Source: Oceanispirochaeta sp. M1
Lineage (GTDB): Bacteria; Spirochaetota; Spirochaetia; DSM-2461
Direction of reading: 5' to 3'
Assembly: GCF_003346715.1 (NCBI RefSeq)
Contig: NZ_QQPQ01000004.1
Coordinates: 62,001 to 126,000 of the forward strand
Length of the DNA stretch: 64,000 nt
Below the pieces are notes generated by a model, which worked only from the letters and a program-made list of their open reading frames with translations, ran no database searches and was not told the origin of the DNA. Below are positions 7,940 through 17,325 of the stretch, in pieces (position 1 is the stretch's first letter; each line of letters begins with the position of its first letter). The translations under genes and the position numbers were made by a program.

Positions 7940-9437
7940 CTGTTTCCCCCTTCAGACCGGCAGTCAGGGAATCATCAAAAAATGATGTGGCATCAATCTG
8001 ACCGGAGCCTGTACGCCAGACACCGAAAAACTTGCTTACACAATCTTTGAGAGGATCACCGGACTGAGCAGTCACCTTTCTCAAGCGATTTCGAAGCTCT
8101 TCAATCTTGTCCTGGGCGGCAGGATTATCAATCAGATTATTCAACTCATCAGGATCCTGATTCAGGTCATAAACCTCATCATAATCACCGGGAGTAAAAA
8201 TATATTTCCAATTGTCATCGCTGACCATAGCCCGCTGAGAATAAAGAAAACGAAGTCCATGAAATTCCTGAAGTACTTCTTCCCTCTGTTCTCTGCCCTC
8301 TTCATTGTACAGAGCAGATTGAAGAGAAATACCGTCAAGATTCTGAGGAATTGGAATGGAACAGAGATCCATCAGAGTGGGTATGATATCCATATTGAGG
8401 GCTAAATCTTTACGCGCCCCCCTATGAAGATGACCTTTCCAGTAAAACATCAGAGGAATATGCTGTGTTTCTTCATAAAGAAGACCTTTATCCTGCAGAC
8501 CTCCATGAGAAGCAGTCATATCACCGTGATCAGTCGAAAAAACTATAATTGTATTATCAAGAATGTTATTTTCTTCCATCCATGAGAGCATTCTACCGAC
8601 TTCAAAATCCAGCATGGCGGTACAGTCATAATAACGGGCAACAATTTCAGATGCCTTGCTCCAGTCATCCGGATAATCTCTGTAAAAATCATCCCTTTCC
8701 CTCTTTATTCTCCGAGGTTTAGAATCAAGATCATCCTTAAAGTTTTTCCAGGGCTCAATTTTCCCGGGATCATGAAGGCCATAAAACTCATCCGAGGGCA
8801 TATGCGGACCATGAGGTCCCCAGAACTGACATGTAATAAAAAATGGTTCATCTTTACCAGAATAGTCATCCATCATTTCAATTGTTCTATCTGCCAGATA
8901 ATGGGAAGGGGTAGATTCCTGAGGACCTCCCCAGCGACCTGTTACCAGAGTTTGCTTATCGGGGTTCAAAAAGATTTCAGGAACAGGTTTATATTCAAGA
9001 CCCTTATCCTTCAGGTAATCTTTAAACTCTTCATTCTCACGGATGTTTCCATATCCTGGCAAACTCATTCCTTCAAAGCCATAATCTCCCGGCCCTTTCT
9101 CTGTACCTACATGCCATTTTCCGGCAAAAGCACATCTATATCCCTCATTTTTGAAGTGATGATGCAGCAGCTGAGACGGATCTGTGAGTTCCGGAGCCAA
9201 AAAATGATACATATCACAATTGGTACCCATTCCATGTTTAAAGGCATATAAGCCCGTCAGCATGGATGCTCTGGCAGGAGAACAGAGACTGCAGGTTGTG
9301 TAGGCCCTGTCAAAATGAACACCCTCTTCCGCCAGTGTATCGAGATGGGGAGTCCGGCAATAAGGGTTTCCATTGGATGACAAAGTATCAAACCTCAGCT
9401 GGTCTGCACCTATCCAGAGAACATTGGGGCGAGTCAT
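7932..9437 (-). CDS. Cysteine-type sulfatase, cytoplasmic (sulfatase 3 of 5)
   Basis: 501 residues. Formylglycine motif CSPAR at residue 52, N-terminal GADQ metal site, GKWH, STDHGDMTASHG and the C-terminal DEVYDLNQDPDELNNL motif. No signal peptide. The ATG at 9437 lies three bases after the lyase stop, with its ribosome site in the end of that gene, so expression is coupled to nanA-like translation. Substrate unknown; the DQ-type metal site is shared with choline-sulfatase and phosphonate monoester hydrolase relatives. Confidence 0.9.
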   Translation of the reverse strand: MTRPNVLWIGADQLRFDTLSSNGNPYCRTPHLDTLAEEGVHFDRAYTTCSLCSPARASMLTGLYAFKHGMGTNCDMYHFLAPELTDPSQLLHHHFKNEGYRCAFAGKWHVGTEKGPGDYGFEGMSLPGYGNIRENEEFKDYLKDKGLEYKPVPEIFLNPDKQTLVTGRWGGPQESTPSHYLADRTIEMMDDYSGKDEPFFITCQFWGPHGPHMPSDEFYGLHDPGKIEPWKNFKDDLDSKPRRIKRERDDFYRDYPDDWSKASEIVARYYDCTAMLDFEVGRMLSWMEENNILDNTIIVFSTDHGDMTASHGGLQDKGLLYEETQHIPLMFYWKGHLHRGARKDLALNMDIIPTLMDLCSIPIPQNLDGISLQSALYNEEGREQREEVLQEFHGLRFLYSQRAMVSDDNWKYIFTPGDYDEVYDLNQDPDELNNLIDNPAAQDKIEELRNRLRKVTAQSGDPLKDCVSKFFGVWRTGSGQIDATSFFDDSLTAGLKGETGV

Positions 9438-9440
9438 GAT

Positions 9441-10367
9441 TTAAAGGCACTCCAGGAAGTCGATGCCTTCAATCTTGTATTCTTCTTTTATCTTTTTAAA
9501 ATCTTTTTTCAGCTGTTCTTCTTCTGACTTCGTGATATTGATAAAAGGACTTCGGCAATATCCTCCATCAATCCCCATCCAGGTCAGAGCCCGTTTCATC
9601 ATACCTACGTAATTTCCTGTTGTACAATGAACAATCAATGCATTGGCTACCATCTGCTGCTCTTCGGCAGATTTATAATCCTTAGCTTTCATTGCCTTAT
9701 ATATCCTGATAAAGACTTCAGGCATCAGGTTATAGAATGATCCAATCAAACCATCCGCTCCGAAGGAGAGTCCAGAGAGGGACATTTCATCACAACCGGA
9801 ATAGATCATAAAATCTTTACCGATCTCCTCTTTCATTCTCATGATTTCAAAGTGGGTTGTAGCTGTGAATTTTATTCCCTCAACACCATCAATTTCGGCA
9901 AATCTCTTGATCTGATCAAATCCGACAAGTCCTGCAAGGGGAATGTTATACACAACCATAGGAAGCTTAGTGGAAGCGGTTATCTCCTTATAGTACTTAT
10001 ATATACTGTCATCTGAAAACTTCCAGTAAAATGGTGGAACAGATGAAATCACATCCGCACCGGCCTTTTCGGCATGCTGAGCCAGTTCGATAGAGATCCT
10101 GGTACCGATGGCACCTACATGAACCATTAAAGGAATACGACCATCTACCTGATCTACAACCATGGTGACGACCTGTTTTCTCTCATCCGGAGTCATCAGA
10201 AAACCTTCACCCGTACTACCTGTTAAATATAGGCCGTTGACTCCTTTCTTAATCAGATGTTCAACAAGATCTCTTAATCCTTTCTCATTAATAGACTCAT
10301 CTTTTGAAAAGGGAGTTATTAATGCAGGAATTACACCTGTTATATCTTTCAATTTATATCTGGACAT
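9441..10367 (-). CDS. nanA: N-acetylneuraminate lyase-like aldolase (DHDPS/NAL family)
   Basis: 308 residues, typical for the class I aldolase family of dihydrodipicolinate synthase and sialic acid lyase. Schiff-base lysine is K166 (GIKFTAT), the helper tyrosine is Y140 (VVYNIP), and the carboxylate-binding pair is S51-T52 in GSTGEGF. The pattern GCDEM and the LIGSFYN stretch resemble NanA more than DapA. Known NanA splits sialic acid into pyruvate and N-acetylmannosamine. The epimerase in the divergent operon would accept that product, which supports the call. The start has CAGGAG upstream. First gene of the leftward operon. A different 2-keto-3-deoxy sugar acid is the main alternative. Confidence 0.78.
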   Translation of the reverse strand: MSRYKLKDITGVIPALITPFSKDESINEKGLRDLVEHLIKKGVNGLYLTGSTGEGFLMTPDERKQVVTMVVDQVDGRIPLMVHVGAIGTRISIELAQHAEKAGADVISSVPPFYWKFSDDSIYKYYKEITASTKLPMVVYNIPLAGLVGFDQIKRFAEIDGVEGIKFTATTHFEIMRMKEEIGKDFMIYSGCDEMSLSGLSFGADGLIGSFYNLMPEVFIRIYKAMKAKDYKSAEEQQMVANALIVHCTTGNYVGMMKRALTWMGIDGGYCRSPFINITKSEEEQLKKDFKKIKEEYKIEGIDFLECL

Positions 10368-10427
10368 TTACTTCTCCTGAATACAGTTTCCGGATTTACC
10401 GGGACTGATTTTTTTCATAATTCAATC

Positions 10428-10501
10428 TTGTATACCAGTCTATTGCCTATTTTCAAAGATTGTCAAGTTTTTTCTTGATTTATTTATACATCGGTATACA
10501 A
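10428..10501. promoter_or_regulatory. Divergent promoters with paired GntR-type operators
   Basis: Leftward promoter: TTGAAA (10456-10451), 16-base spacer, TATACA (10434-10429). Rightward promoter: TTGTCA (10460-10465), 18-base spacer, TTATAC (10484-10489). Two inverted copies of a 9-mer, TTGTATACC at 10428-10436 and GGTATACAA at 10493-10501, overlap the leftward -10 box and sit just after the rightward -10 box. The core resembles FadR/UxuR-type sites, so the FCD-domain GntR protein encoded at 11992 is the likely repressor of both operons. Confidence 0.65.
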
Positions 10502-10531
10502 TGGGATACAAAGAGAACTCCGGAGGCAATT

Positions 10532-11995
10532 ATGGACAACAAGAACGTCCTTCTTATTATTTCTGATCAGCATCGACAGTCAGCCATGAGTTTCAGAGGA
10601 AACGGGATTGTTCAGACTCCCCATATGGATAAGCTATTCAGGAGGGGGGTACATTTTGATAAAGCCCTGTCTCCCGCACCACTATGCGGACCAGCAAGAT
10701 GCTCATTATTTACAAGCCTCTATCCCCATCAGGCAAGGGGGATTCTTGAAGAGGAAGATCTCGGGGCACGTGATGATCTTGCATGGGGAGTTGAAACAGA
10801 TATGATGCTCAATTCAACGTCCCTCCGTGAAGACCCATTGCTGACAAAACCTTTTAAAGAGTGTGGTTATTACACAGGCTACGCAGGTAAATGGCATCTG
10901 GGGAACGATATTCTGCCTGACTGGTTTGACAATTCTTATGGATGTGACAATAAACAGTATACAGATTGGCTGAAAAAACAGAATCTCCCAGAAAGGGGCT
11001 GGTCCCTGAATGATTTTGAAGTTCGATCACACAGACAGCCTCCCATGTCCATCCCCCATACAAAAGTCAGCCCCCTGAAGGGTGAAGAGTACAATGATGC
11101 CTGGATTACGGATATTGCTCTGAATTACCTGCAAGAACGCCCCGGGGATAAACCATTTTTTATTGGATGCGGCTTCAACGGCCCTCATCCTCCATTCATG
11201 ATTCCCGAACCCTGGTACTCCATGTATAACGAGGAAGATATTGAAGAACCCGAGAACTTCCACCCCTCCGACGGCGAACCGGATTGCAAGGAGACAAGTT
11301 TTTACAGACAACTGTGGAAAGATCACGGCAATGACTGGAAATCATGGAAAAAAAGTATGGCCGTGTACTACGGATTTGTTTCCTATATTGATCACCAGAT
11401 CGGCAGACTGATTAATGAACTGGATGAACAGGGAGTGTTGGAAGACACTTTGATAATCTATACAAGCGATCATGGAGAAATGCTGGGCAGTCATGGTTTA
11501 TGGCATAAGATGCAGGCCTATGAGGAATCTCTGCGTGTTCCTCTCCTCTTTTCTGCCCCATGGCTGGCTCAGGGACAGAGAAGTGAAACAGCGGCGACTC
11601 TGCTGGATATTGCTCCTACTATTCTCACTCAGAATAATTTTTCTGTTCCTGACAGCTATGAAGGTACTGACCTGAGCCCCTGGCTTCTGGAAAAAGCCCC
11701 TGATGACAGAGAGACCTATCTATTTTCAGAGCAAAAACCTCTTGGGCAGTTTCATAAAGAAACCGATTGGAGAATGGTCACTGATAATCAACTGAAACTC
11801 ATCTGGAACCGTAGTGATAAGTGGGAATTATATGATCTGGAAAAAGATCTGTCTGAAAATATCAACCTATCCAGGAATATTGAATATTCTCAAAGTGAAG
11901 CCAGGTTAAGAGAGAAACTGATTATATGGATGCACCAGACAGATGATTCCCTATACCCGGAATGCAGGAAGGCTTTGGAGGAAAGGTTGTCATGA
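10532..11995 (+). CDS. Cysteine-type sulfatase, cytoplasmic (sulfatase 4 of 5)
   Basis: 487 residues from the ATG at 10532, chosen because GGAGG lies six bases upstream and homology-like sequence (DNKNVLLIISDQHR) begins there. The longer open frame starts inside the promoter. Formylglycine motif CGPAR at residue 52, SDQ metal site, GKWH, TSDHGEMLGSHG, and WELYDLEKDLSENINL near the end. No signal peptide. First gene of the rightward operon; its stop overlaps the regulator start as ATGA. Confidence 0.9.
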   Translation: MDNKNVLLIISDQHRQSAMSFRGNGIVQTPHMDKLFRRGVHFDKALSPAPLCGPARCSLFTSLYPHQARGILEEEDLGARDDLAWGVETDMMLNSTSLREDPLLTKPFKECGYYTGYAGKWHLGNDILPDWFDNSYGCDNKQYTDWLKKQNLPERGWSLNDFEVRSHRQPPMSIPHTKVSPLKGEEYNDAWITDIALNYLQERPGDKPFFIGCGFNGPHPPFMIPEPWYSMYNEEDIEEPENFHPSDGEPDCKETSFYRQLWKDHGNDWKSWKKSMAVYYGFVSYIDHQIGRLINELDEQGVLEDTLIIYTSDHGEMLGSHGLWHKMQAYEESLRVPLLFSAPWLAQGQRSETAATLLDIAPTILTQNNFSVPDSYEGTDLSPWLLEKAPDDRETYLFSEQKPLGQFHKETDWRMVTDNQLKLIWNRSDKWELYDLEKDLSENINLSRNIEYSQSEARLREKLIIWMHQTDDSLYPECRKALEERLS

Positions 11996-12672
11996 GTATA
12001 GATCAATCAGTAGAGAAGACATCCTATGAGAAACTGAAAGATCTGGTCCTGGAAGGACATATACTCCCAGGACAGCGAATCACAGAAATATTCCTGGCAG
12101 AACAGCTTAATAAATCCCGTATACCTGTCAGGGAAGCTGTACAGCAGCTGATCCATGAGGGCTTTATCGAACGTACTGGAAAAAACGGCTACCAGATTAA
12201 AGAGTATAACGAGCAGGATATAATTGATCTCTATAACTACAGAGAAGCCCTGGACGGGATGCTGGCCAGGCTTTTTACCCAGAGGATGGATGTCTCCCAG
12301 CTCTATTATCTGGAGATGAATCTTGAGGCAATGAAAGAAAACCTCAATAATTTTGATCAGGCAACCTTCTCCAAAATAGATCTTGAATTTCACAGAATCA
12401 TAGCCAGGGGAGCCAGAAATCCCCATATGAAACAGCAGCATGATCTGATCCTGGAGAAGGTTCTGTATATAGCTGACAGGATCTATCTGGTGAATGAAGA
12501 AAAACAGGCAAACCTGATAGACAGAAGCAGCTTTGAAGATACATTCAATCAGCACAGCATGATTTACAAGGCAATACAGGAAAAAGATCCCGATGCAGCC
12601 GAACAGGCAGCTCGAAAATCCGTTCAGAATGGACTTAGAAAAGCACTTCTGGTTATGTCACGTCAATTCTAG
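11992..12672 (+). CDS. GntR-family regulator, FCD subfamily
   Basis: 226 residues. N-terminal winged helix (about 1-75) with LAEQLNKSRIPVREAVQQL and IERTGKNGYQI; the C-terminal all-helical FCD ligand domain carries the usual R-x-x-LDG-type helix and histidines (DLEFHRIIARGA, NQHSMIY). Start at 11992 overlaps the sulfatase stop as ATGA. Proteins of this type bind a sugar acid and release DNA. It probably represses the divergent sulfatase/lyase operons through the GTATAC sites at 10428-10501, with a pathway intermediate as inducer. Confidence 0.9.
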   Translation: MSIDQSVEKTSYEKLKDLVLEGHILPGQRITEIFLAEQLNKSRIPVREAVQQLIHEGFIERTGKNGYQIKEYNEQDIIDLYNYREALDGMLARLFTQRMDVSQLYYLEMNLEAMKENLNNFDQATFSKIDLEFHRIIARGARNPHMKQQHDLILEKVLYIADRIYLVNEEKQANLIDRSSFEDTFNQHSMIYKAIQEKDPDAAEQAARKSVQNGLRKALLVMSRQF

Positions 12673-12691
12673 TTAAAAAAAGGAGATATTT

Positions 12692-14377
12692 ATGGAGTAC
12701 AAAGAAAAACAGGCTATGTCCTCATCAGTCAGTCATCAGTACAGGGTTGATCAGTTAAAAAAGAAAGATAACAGACCAAATATTCTTCTGATAATGACCG
12801 ATCAGCAGCGATGGGATACAATCAGAGCGGCAGGTGCCGAGTTCATGCACACACCGCATATGGATAGACTTGCTGCCGGCGGAAGGCTGTATAAAAACGC
12901 GTATTCACCAAACCCTATCTGTATGCCTGCCCGGCATAACCTGTTGACAGGACTCCCCGCCAGATATCATGGATATCCGGATAACTGCTGGGGGTTCGGA
13001 ATGCCTCCGGGACTCCCCACATTTCCGGAAATTCTCTCTGATAACGGCTATGAGACAAGAACCATAGGAAAAAACCACTTCTACCCGCCCCGAAGACATA
13101 ACGGTTATCTCAATATGGAGTTGATGCAGGAAGTACCCGCTTTCAGAGAACAGGATGACTACCTCATCTACCTCAAAGAACAGGGACTGGGACATATAAA
13201 AAATATCCATGGAGTAAGGAATCTTTTATATATGGTTCCCCAACAGTCACAGATACCAGATGAACATCACGGAACCACATGGGTTGCCGACAGAGCCATT
13301 GATTTCATTGATACAAACAAAGGAAGACATCCCTGGATGCTGAAACTGGGCTGGATAGCACCCCACCCGCCTTTTGATGTTCCACCCGAATATGCTGATC
13401 TATACAAAGACGCAGATCTTCCTGAAGCCTACGAATCGGAGACGGAAACAAGCCCTCTTGCCGAAGAGAACAAATTGCTGGGAGACATTCCCGACAAGGC
13501 TTATCTCAGACGAATGAGAGAACTCTATTATGCTGCAGTCAGCCACATTGACAGCAATCTGGGACGTATTATTGAATCACTGGAAGAGAGTGGACAACTA
13601 GATAATACCATGATCATTTTAACAAGTGATCATGGAGAGATGCTGGGAGATCATGGTACTTACCAGAAGTGGCTTCCCTATGACAGCTGTTCGAAGATCC
13701 CGATGATCATCCATTTTCCGGGAAGAGTTAAAGCCGGTATGATCAATGATGAACTGGTTGATCTGAACGATCTGTACCCCACAATACTGGATGCTGCCGA
13801 ATTGGAATATCCGGGAGATCATGACCTGCCGGGTGAGAGTCTTATATCAGGGAATGCTGAGAAGGACCGTGAATATCAGTATGTGGAATATTCTACGGGT
13901 AACAGGCGCTGGATCAGCCTGAGGGATAAGCAATATAAATACAACTATTATTTCGGCGGCGGCCGGGAAGAGCTCTTTGATCTGAACAATGATCCCGGTG
14001 AATGCCGAAACCTGATGGTCCTTCCGATGAATGAAGAACTGATCAGCCACAAAGTCAGATTACACGATGCTCTAGTTGAAAAAGAAGAGCTCTGGGGAAT
14101 GCCGGGTACTGTGGTAAATGGTGATTTTATTAAACTGGATGACTATATCCCCAAGCCCTATAGAAATAAAGCCTTTCCGATCTTTCAGGATAAAATTACA
14201 AAAACAGAAGAAAAAGATGCCATGAACAGCCATCTGGATGAAATCATTGAGGTCAGTAAAAATGAAAAAGTAGTCCATTTTCAGGAACTTGATCTGAATG
14301 CCTGGCAGAAAAACGGTAATTACAGTGATGAAGAAATAACAGAACTTCTTAAAAAAGAGAAGGTAATAAAAGGATGA
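12692..14377 (+). CDS. Cysteine-type sulfatase, cytoplasmic (sulfatase 5 of 5)
   Basis: 561 residues with a polar N-terminal extension of about 28 residues and a charged C-terminal tail of about 60 residues beyond the usual domain. AGGAG precedes the ATG. Formylglycine motif CMPAR at residue 77; metal site TDQQR; GKNH; TSDHGEMLGDHG; ELFDLNNDPGECRNL. No signal peptide. The stop overlaps the next start as ATGA. The longest of the five; the tail may mediate oligomer contacts, as in some choline-sulfatase relatives, but that is a guess. Confidence 0.9.
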   Translation: MEYKEKQAMSSSVSHQYRVDQLKKKDNRPNILLIMTDQQRWDTIRAAGAEFMHTPHMDRLAAGGRLYKNAYSPNPICMPARHNLLTGLPARYHGYPDNCWGFGMPPGLPTFPEILSDNGYETRTIGKNHFYPPRRHNGYLNMELMQEVPAFREQDDYLIYLKEQGLGHIKNIHGVRNLLYMVPQQSQIPDEHHGTTWVADRAIDFIDTNKGRHPWMLKLGWIAPHPPFDVPPEYADLYKDADLPEAYESETETSPLAEENKLLGDIPDKAYLRRMRELYYAAVSHIDSNLGRIIESLEESGQLDNTMIILTSDHGEMLGDHGTYQKWLPYDSCSKIPMIIHFPGRVKAGMINDELVDLNDLYPTILDAAELEYPGDHDLPGESLISGNAEKDREYQYVEYSTGNRRWISLRDKQYKYNYYFGGGREELFDLNNDPGECRNLMVLPMNEELISHKVRLHDALVEKEELWGMPGTVVNGDFIKLDDYIPKPYRNKAFPIFQDKITKTEEKDAMNSHLDEIIEVSKNEKVVHFQELDLNAWQKNGNYSDEEITELLKKEKVIKG

Positions 14378-15435
14378 CCTCCAGAGAAAGAGTATTTGCG
14401 GCCCTGGCACATGAAGAAGCAGACAGGGTTCCCCTTATGTACAGAGATGTCCCTGAGGTCAGAAGCAGACTGCTGAAAGATCTTCAAATAGAAGATATTG
14501 AAGAGCTCTATAGCTCATTCGGTATTGATTTCCGTTGGGTCGGACCTGAATATATCGGCTCGAATCTTCAGATTTCCGATACAGAAAAAAGAGATTACTG
14601 GGGAGTGTCCTGGGAGTATACGGAATTCGAAGACAAGGCAGGATATTGGAATGAAAAAGATCTGCCCATGGAAAAATTGGAATCTCCTGAAGATGCAAAA
14701 AACTGGCCCTTGCCGGATCTTTCATGGTGGGACTTCACAAATCTAAGCAGAGACTGTGACAGTTATAAAGACTTTGCAATTATGACAGCTCCCGGATTCA
14801 GTTCCCCTGGAATTCTTCAATATCCCATACAGTCCCTTATAGGTGTAGAGCGGAGCCTTATGGATCTCTATATCAATAAGGAATTCTACCAGGCTCTCAT
14901 AGACCGTATTCTGGAATTCCAGCTCCCTTTTATTAAAAAAATGATGGCTGCCGCCAAGGGTAAAATAGATTTTTTCCGATTGGGAGATGACTTCGGAACT
15001 CAACAGGGATTACTGATGGGCCCCGAGCCCTGGAGAGAGTTCATACAGCCGCCCCTGAAAGCCATGGCTGATATTGCCAAGGCTGAGGGTGCCCGCTATT
15101 ACCAGCACAGCTGCGGTGCCGTAAGAGACCTGATTCCTGATTTGATAGAGACAGGAGTGGATGTACTTGATCCGCTGCAGGTAAAGGCTGCCGGAATGAT
15201 TCCTGAGGAGTTGAAGAAAGAGTTCGGTGACAGACTCTGTTTCTCAGGAGGGATCGATGAACAGGAGCTACTGCCCCACGGCAGCCCCTCGGAAGTAAGA
15301 GAAGCTGTATGGAGGCTGCTTGATGATATGAGGGGGGGCGGATTCATACTCGGTCCGACACATAACTTTCAGGTGGATATACCCACTGATAATATTGTGG
15401 CCATGTATGAGGCTGCACAGAACTGGAAAGGTTAA
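14374..15435 (+). CDS. Uroporphyrinogen decarboxylase-family protein (methyltransferase-like)
   Basis: 353 residues of the URO-D/MtaA superfamily. The region RYYQHSCGAVRDLIPDLIE carries H245 and C247, the zinc-type ligands found in the methyltransferase branch, and the fold ends with the GGGFILGPTHNFQVDIP segment. No haem genes and no corrinoid protein are nearby, so neither uroporphyrinogen decarboxylation nor standard methanol/methylamine transfer is likely. Proteins of this branch often occur in sugar-catabolic clusters without a known role. Coupled to sulfatase 5 by ATGA and followed by the epimerase after 10 bases. Confidence 0.85.
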   Translation: MTSRERVFAALAHEEADRVPLMYRDVPEVRSRLLKDLQIEDIEELYSSFGIDFRWVGPEYIGSNLQISDTEKRDYWGVSWEYTEFEDKAGYWNEKDLPMEKLESPEDAKNWPLPDLSWWDFTNLSRDCDSYKDFAIMTAPGFSSPGILQYPIQSLIGVERSLMDLYINKEFYQALIDRILEFQLPFIKKMMAAAKGKIDFFRLGDDFGTQQGLLMGPEPWREFIQPPLKAMADIAKAEGARYYQHSCGAVRDLIPDLIETGVDVLDPLQVKAAGMIPEELKKEFGDRLCFSGGIDEQELLPHGSPSEVREAVWRLLDDMRGGGFILGPTHNFQVDIPTDNIVAMYEAAQNWKG

Positions 15436-15445
15436 AGGAATAAAA

Positions 15446-16630
15446 ATGACAAAGAATAAAATCAATGAACTGAAAGATTTTTATTATAAAGAACTCATAG
15501 ATGATGTAGTCCCCTTCTGGCAGAATAATTCTGTAGACTGGGAACACGGCGGATTTATGGATTTTCTGGATAGAGAAGGTCAGCCCCTCTCTACTGATAA
15601 AGGCGGCTGGGTTCAGGGCCGTGCTGTCTGGGTATTCTCCACCCTCTATAAGGAGATTGAACAGAAAGAAGAGTGGCTGAAGATTGCTGAAAACGGAATC
15701 CGTTTTATCCGGGAAAAGCTCCGGAGGGCCGAAGACGGACGCATGTATTTTGAAACGACCAGAGAGGGTGAAGGACTTGTAATGCGTCGCTATCTTTTCT
15801 CTGAAGTTTTTGCAGCAATCGGTCTTGCTGCCTATTCAGAAATATCAGGGGATAGCAAAGCACTTGAAGAAGCCCGTGATCTGTATGCATTGATCAACCG
15901 ACTTTCTGCATCAGGAACATTGGAAGCAAAAATAGATCCTGAGGTCAGATCAATGCGTGGCCACTCCATGACCATGATGATGATAAGCCTCTGTCAGATC
16001 CTGAGACAGGCGGACCCCGATCGTGCAGAAGAATACACACAGAGAATTGACAGACAGATAGACGAACTCTTCCGATATTTTGTAAAACCGGAATTGAAGG
16101 TATTACTGGAAACAGTAGGTCCCGACGGTGAGAGAACAGAAGGTCCCGAAGGACGCTGTGTGAATCCCGGTCATGCCATAGAAACAGCCTGGTTTATCTT
16201 TGAAGAAGCCGAATACAGGGGTGATGATGCTCTGCTGAAAAGAACACTTCCCATAATAGAGTGGTCTATTGAAAGGGGTTGGGATGAGAAATTCGGAGGA
16301 ATATTCTCTTTTGTCGATGTTGATGGTAAACATCCGGCACAAGTTGAATGGGATATGAAATACTGGTGGCCTCACTGTGAGGCTGTTATTGCCTTTCTAC
16401 AGGCATATGATATGACCGGTGAACAGAAATATCTGGACTGGTTTGACAAGATTCATGATTATACCTGGGCACATTTTCCGGATAGAGAGGCAGGAGAGTG
16501 GTTCGGTTATCTGAGAAGAGACGGATCTGTTCAGGTGGAACTCAAGGGCAATCACTTCAAAGGCCCCTTCCATATCCCCCGTTTCCTGATTAAGGTATAT
16601 AAAAGACTGGAGAACATGAGTAGTAAATGA
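15446..16630 (+). CDS. N-acylglucosamine 2-epimerase family (AGE/RnBP)
   Basis: 394 residues from the ATG at 15446, with AAAGGA upstream; the longer frame lies inside the previous gene. An alpha/alpha-barrel sugar epimerase: signature stretches are MRGHSMTMMM, NPGHAIETAWFIFEEAEY, KYWWPHCEAVIAFL and GNHFKGPFHIPRFL, closely resembling N-acetylglucosamine 2-epimerases. Known AGE enzymes interconvert N-acetylmannosamine and N-acetylglucosamine. With the NanA-like lyase this gives a sialic acid route to GlcNAc. A cellobiose or mannose epimerase is less likely. Overlaps the next gene as ATGA. Confidence 0.88.
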   Translation: MTKNKINELKDFYYKELIDDVVPFWQNNSVDWEHGGFMDFLDREGQPLSTDKGGWVQGRAVWVFSTLYKEIEQKEEWLKIAENGIRFIREKLRRAEDGRMYFETTREGEGLVMRRYLFSEVFAAIGLAAYSEISGDSKALEEARDLYALINRLSASGTLEAKIDPEVRSMRGHSMTMMMISLCQILRQADPDRAEEYTQRIDRQIDELFRYFVKPELKVLLETVGPDGERTEGPEGRCVNPGHAIETAWFIFEEAEYRGDDALLKRTLPIIEWSIERGWDEKFGGIFSFVDVDGKHPAQVEWDMKYWWPHCEAVIAFLQAYDMTGEQKYLDWFDKIHDYTWAHFPDREAGEWFGYLRRDGSVQVELKGNHFKGPFHIPRFLIKVYKRLENMSSK

Positions 16631-17277
16631 CAAAACAAATTGAAGATGCCGCCCGCAGACTCTGGGATTTCCACCATATCAATCATGATATTGAGAAATC
16701 AGACCTTATCTTTGTACTGTGCAGTCATGATCTCAGAGTTGCGGACTATGCTGCGTCATTATTCTTGAAAGATCTGGCGCCGTATATCCTGTTTTCAGGA
16801 GGAATGGCCCACCATGGCGATATGCTGGAGACGGGTTGGGGAAAAAGTGAAGCCGAAATGTTTGCTGATCGCGCTGAAGCTGCAGGAGTACCACGGGATA
16901 GAATGATTCTGGAATGCCATGCTGAAAATACAGGAGAAAATGTTCTGCTGTCAGAAATTATTCTGAAAGAAAAAGGGATTCCTCATCAGAACATACTTGC
17001 CGTACAGAAACCCTATATGGAACGCCGGGCTTTTGCGACTATCAAGGTCCATTGGCCTGGTAAAAAACTGAAGATAACCTCCCCTCCAATCAACTTTGAT
17101 GACTATCCCAATAATGATGTCAGCAAGGATGAACTTATTAATATTATGACCGGTGATCTACAGAGGATTATTGAATATCCTGCAAGGGGATTTCAGATAA
17201 AGCAGAAGGTCCCCCAGGAGATCATGGAAGCCTACAGCTCCCTGCTGGATGCAGGATTCACCGGGCATTTAATTTAA
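16627..17277 (+). CDS. YdcF-like protein (DUF218)
   Basis: 216 residues, soluble. The Rossmann-like DUF218 pattern is seen as SDLIFVLCSHDLRVADYAA, ILFSGGMA, then SEAEMFADRAEAAGVPRDRMILE, followed by ENTGENVLLS and KPYMERRAFAT. E. coli YdcF binds S-adenosylmethionine but its reaction is unknown. Last gene of the rightward operon, joined by ATGA overlap to the epimerase, so a role in the same pathway is likely but undefined. Confidence 0.82.
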   Translation: MTKQIEDAARRLWDFHHINHDIEKSDLIFVLCSHDLRVADYAASLFLKDLAPYILFSGGMAHHGDMLETGWGKSEAEMFADRAEAAGVPRDRMILECHAENTGENVLLSEIILKEKGIPHQNILAVQKPYMERRAFATIKVHWPGKKLKITSPPINFDDYPNNDVSKDELINIMTGDLQRIIEYPARGFQIKQKVPQEIMEAYSSLLDAGFTGHLI

Positions 17278-17325
17278 CAATGAGGATTTAGAAGCACCAT
17301 ATAATCCCCCCGGAGAAATCGCTCC

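Noticed and set aside
14374-15435. Haem-biosynthetic uroporphyrinogen decarboxylase
   Set aside because: The sequence has the HxC pattern of the methyltransferase branch and no haem genes are nearby.
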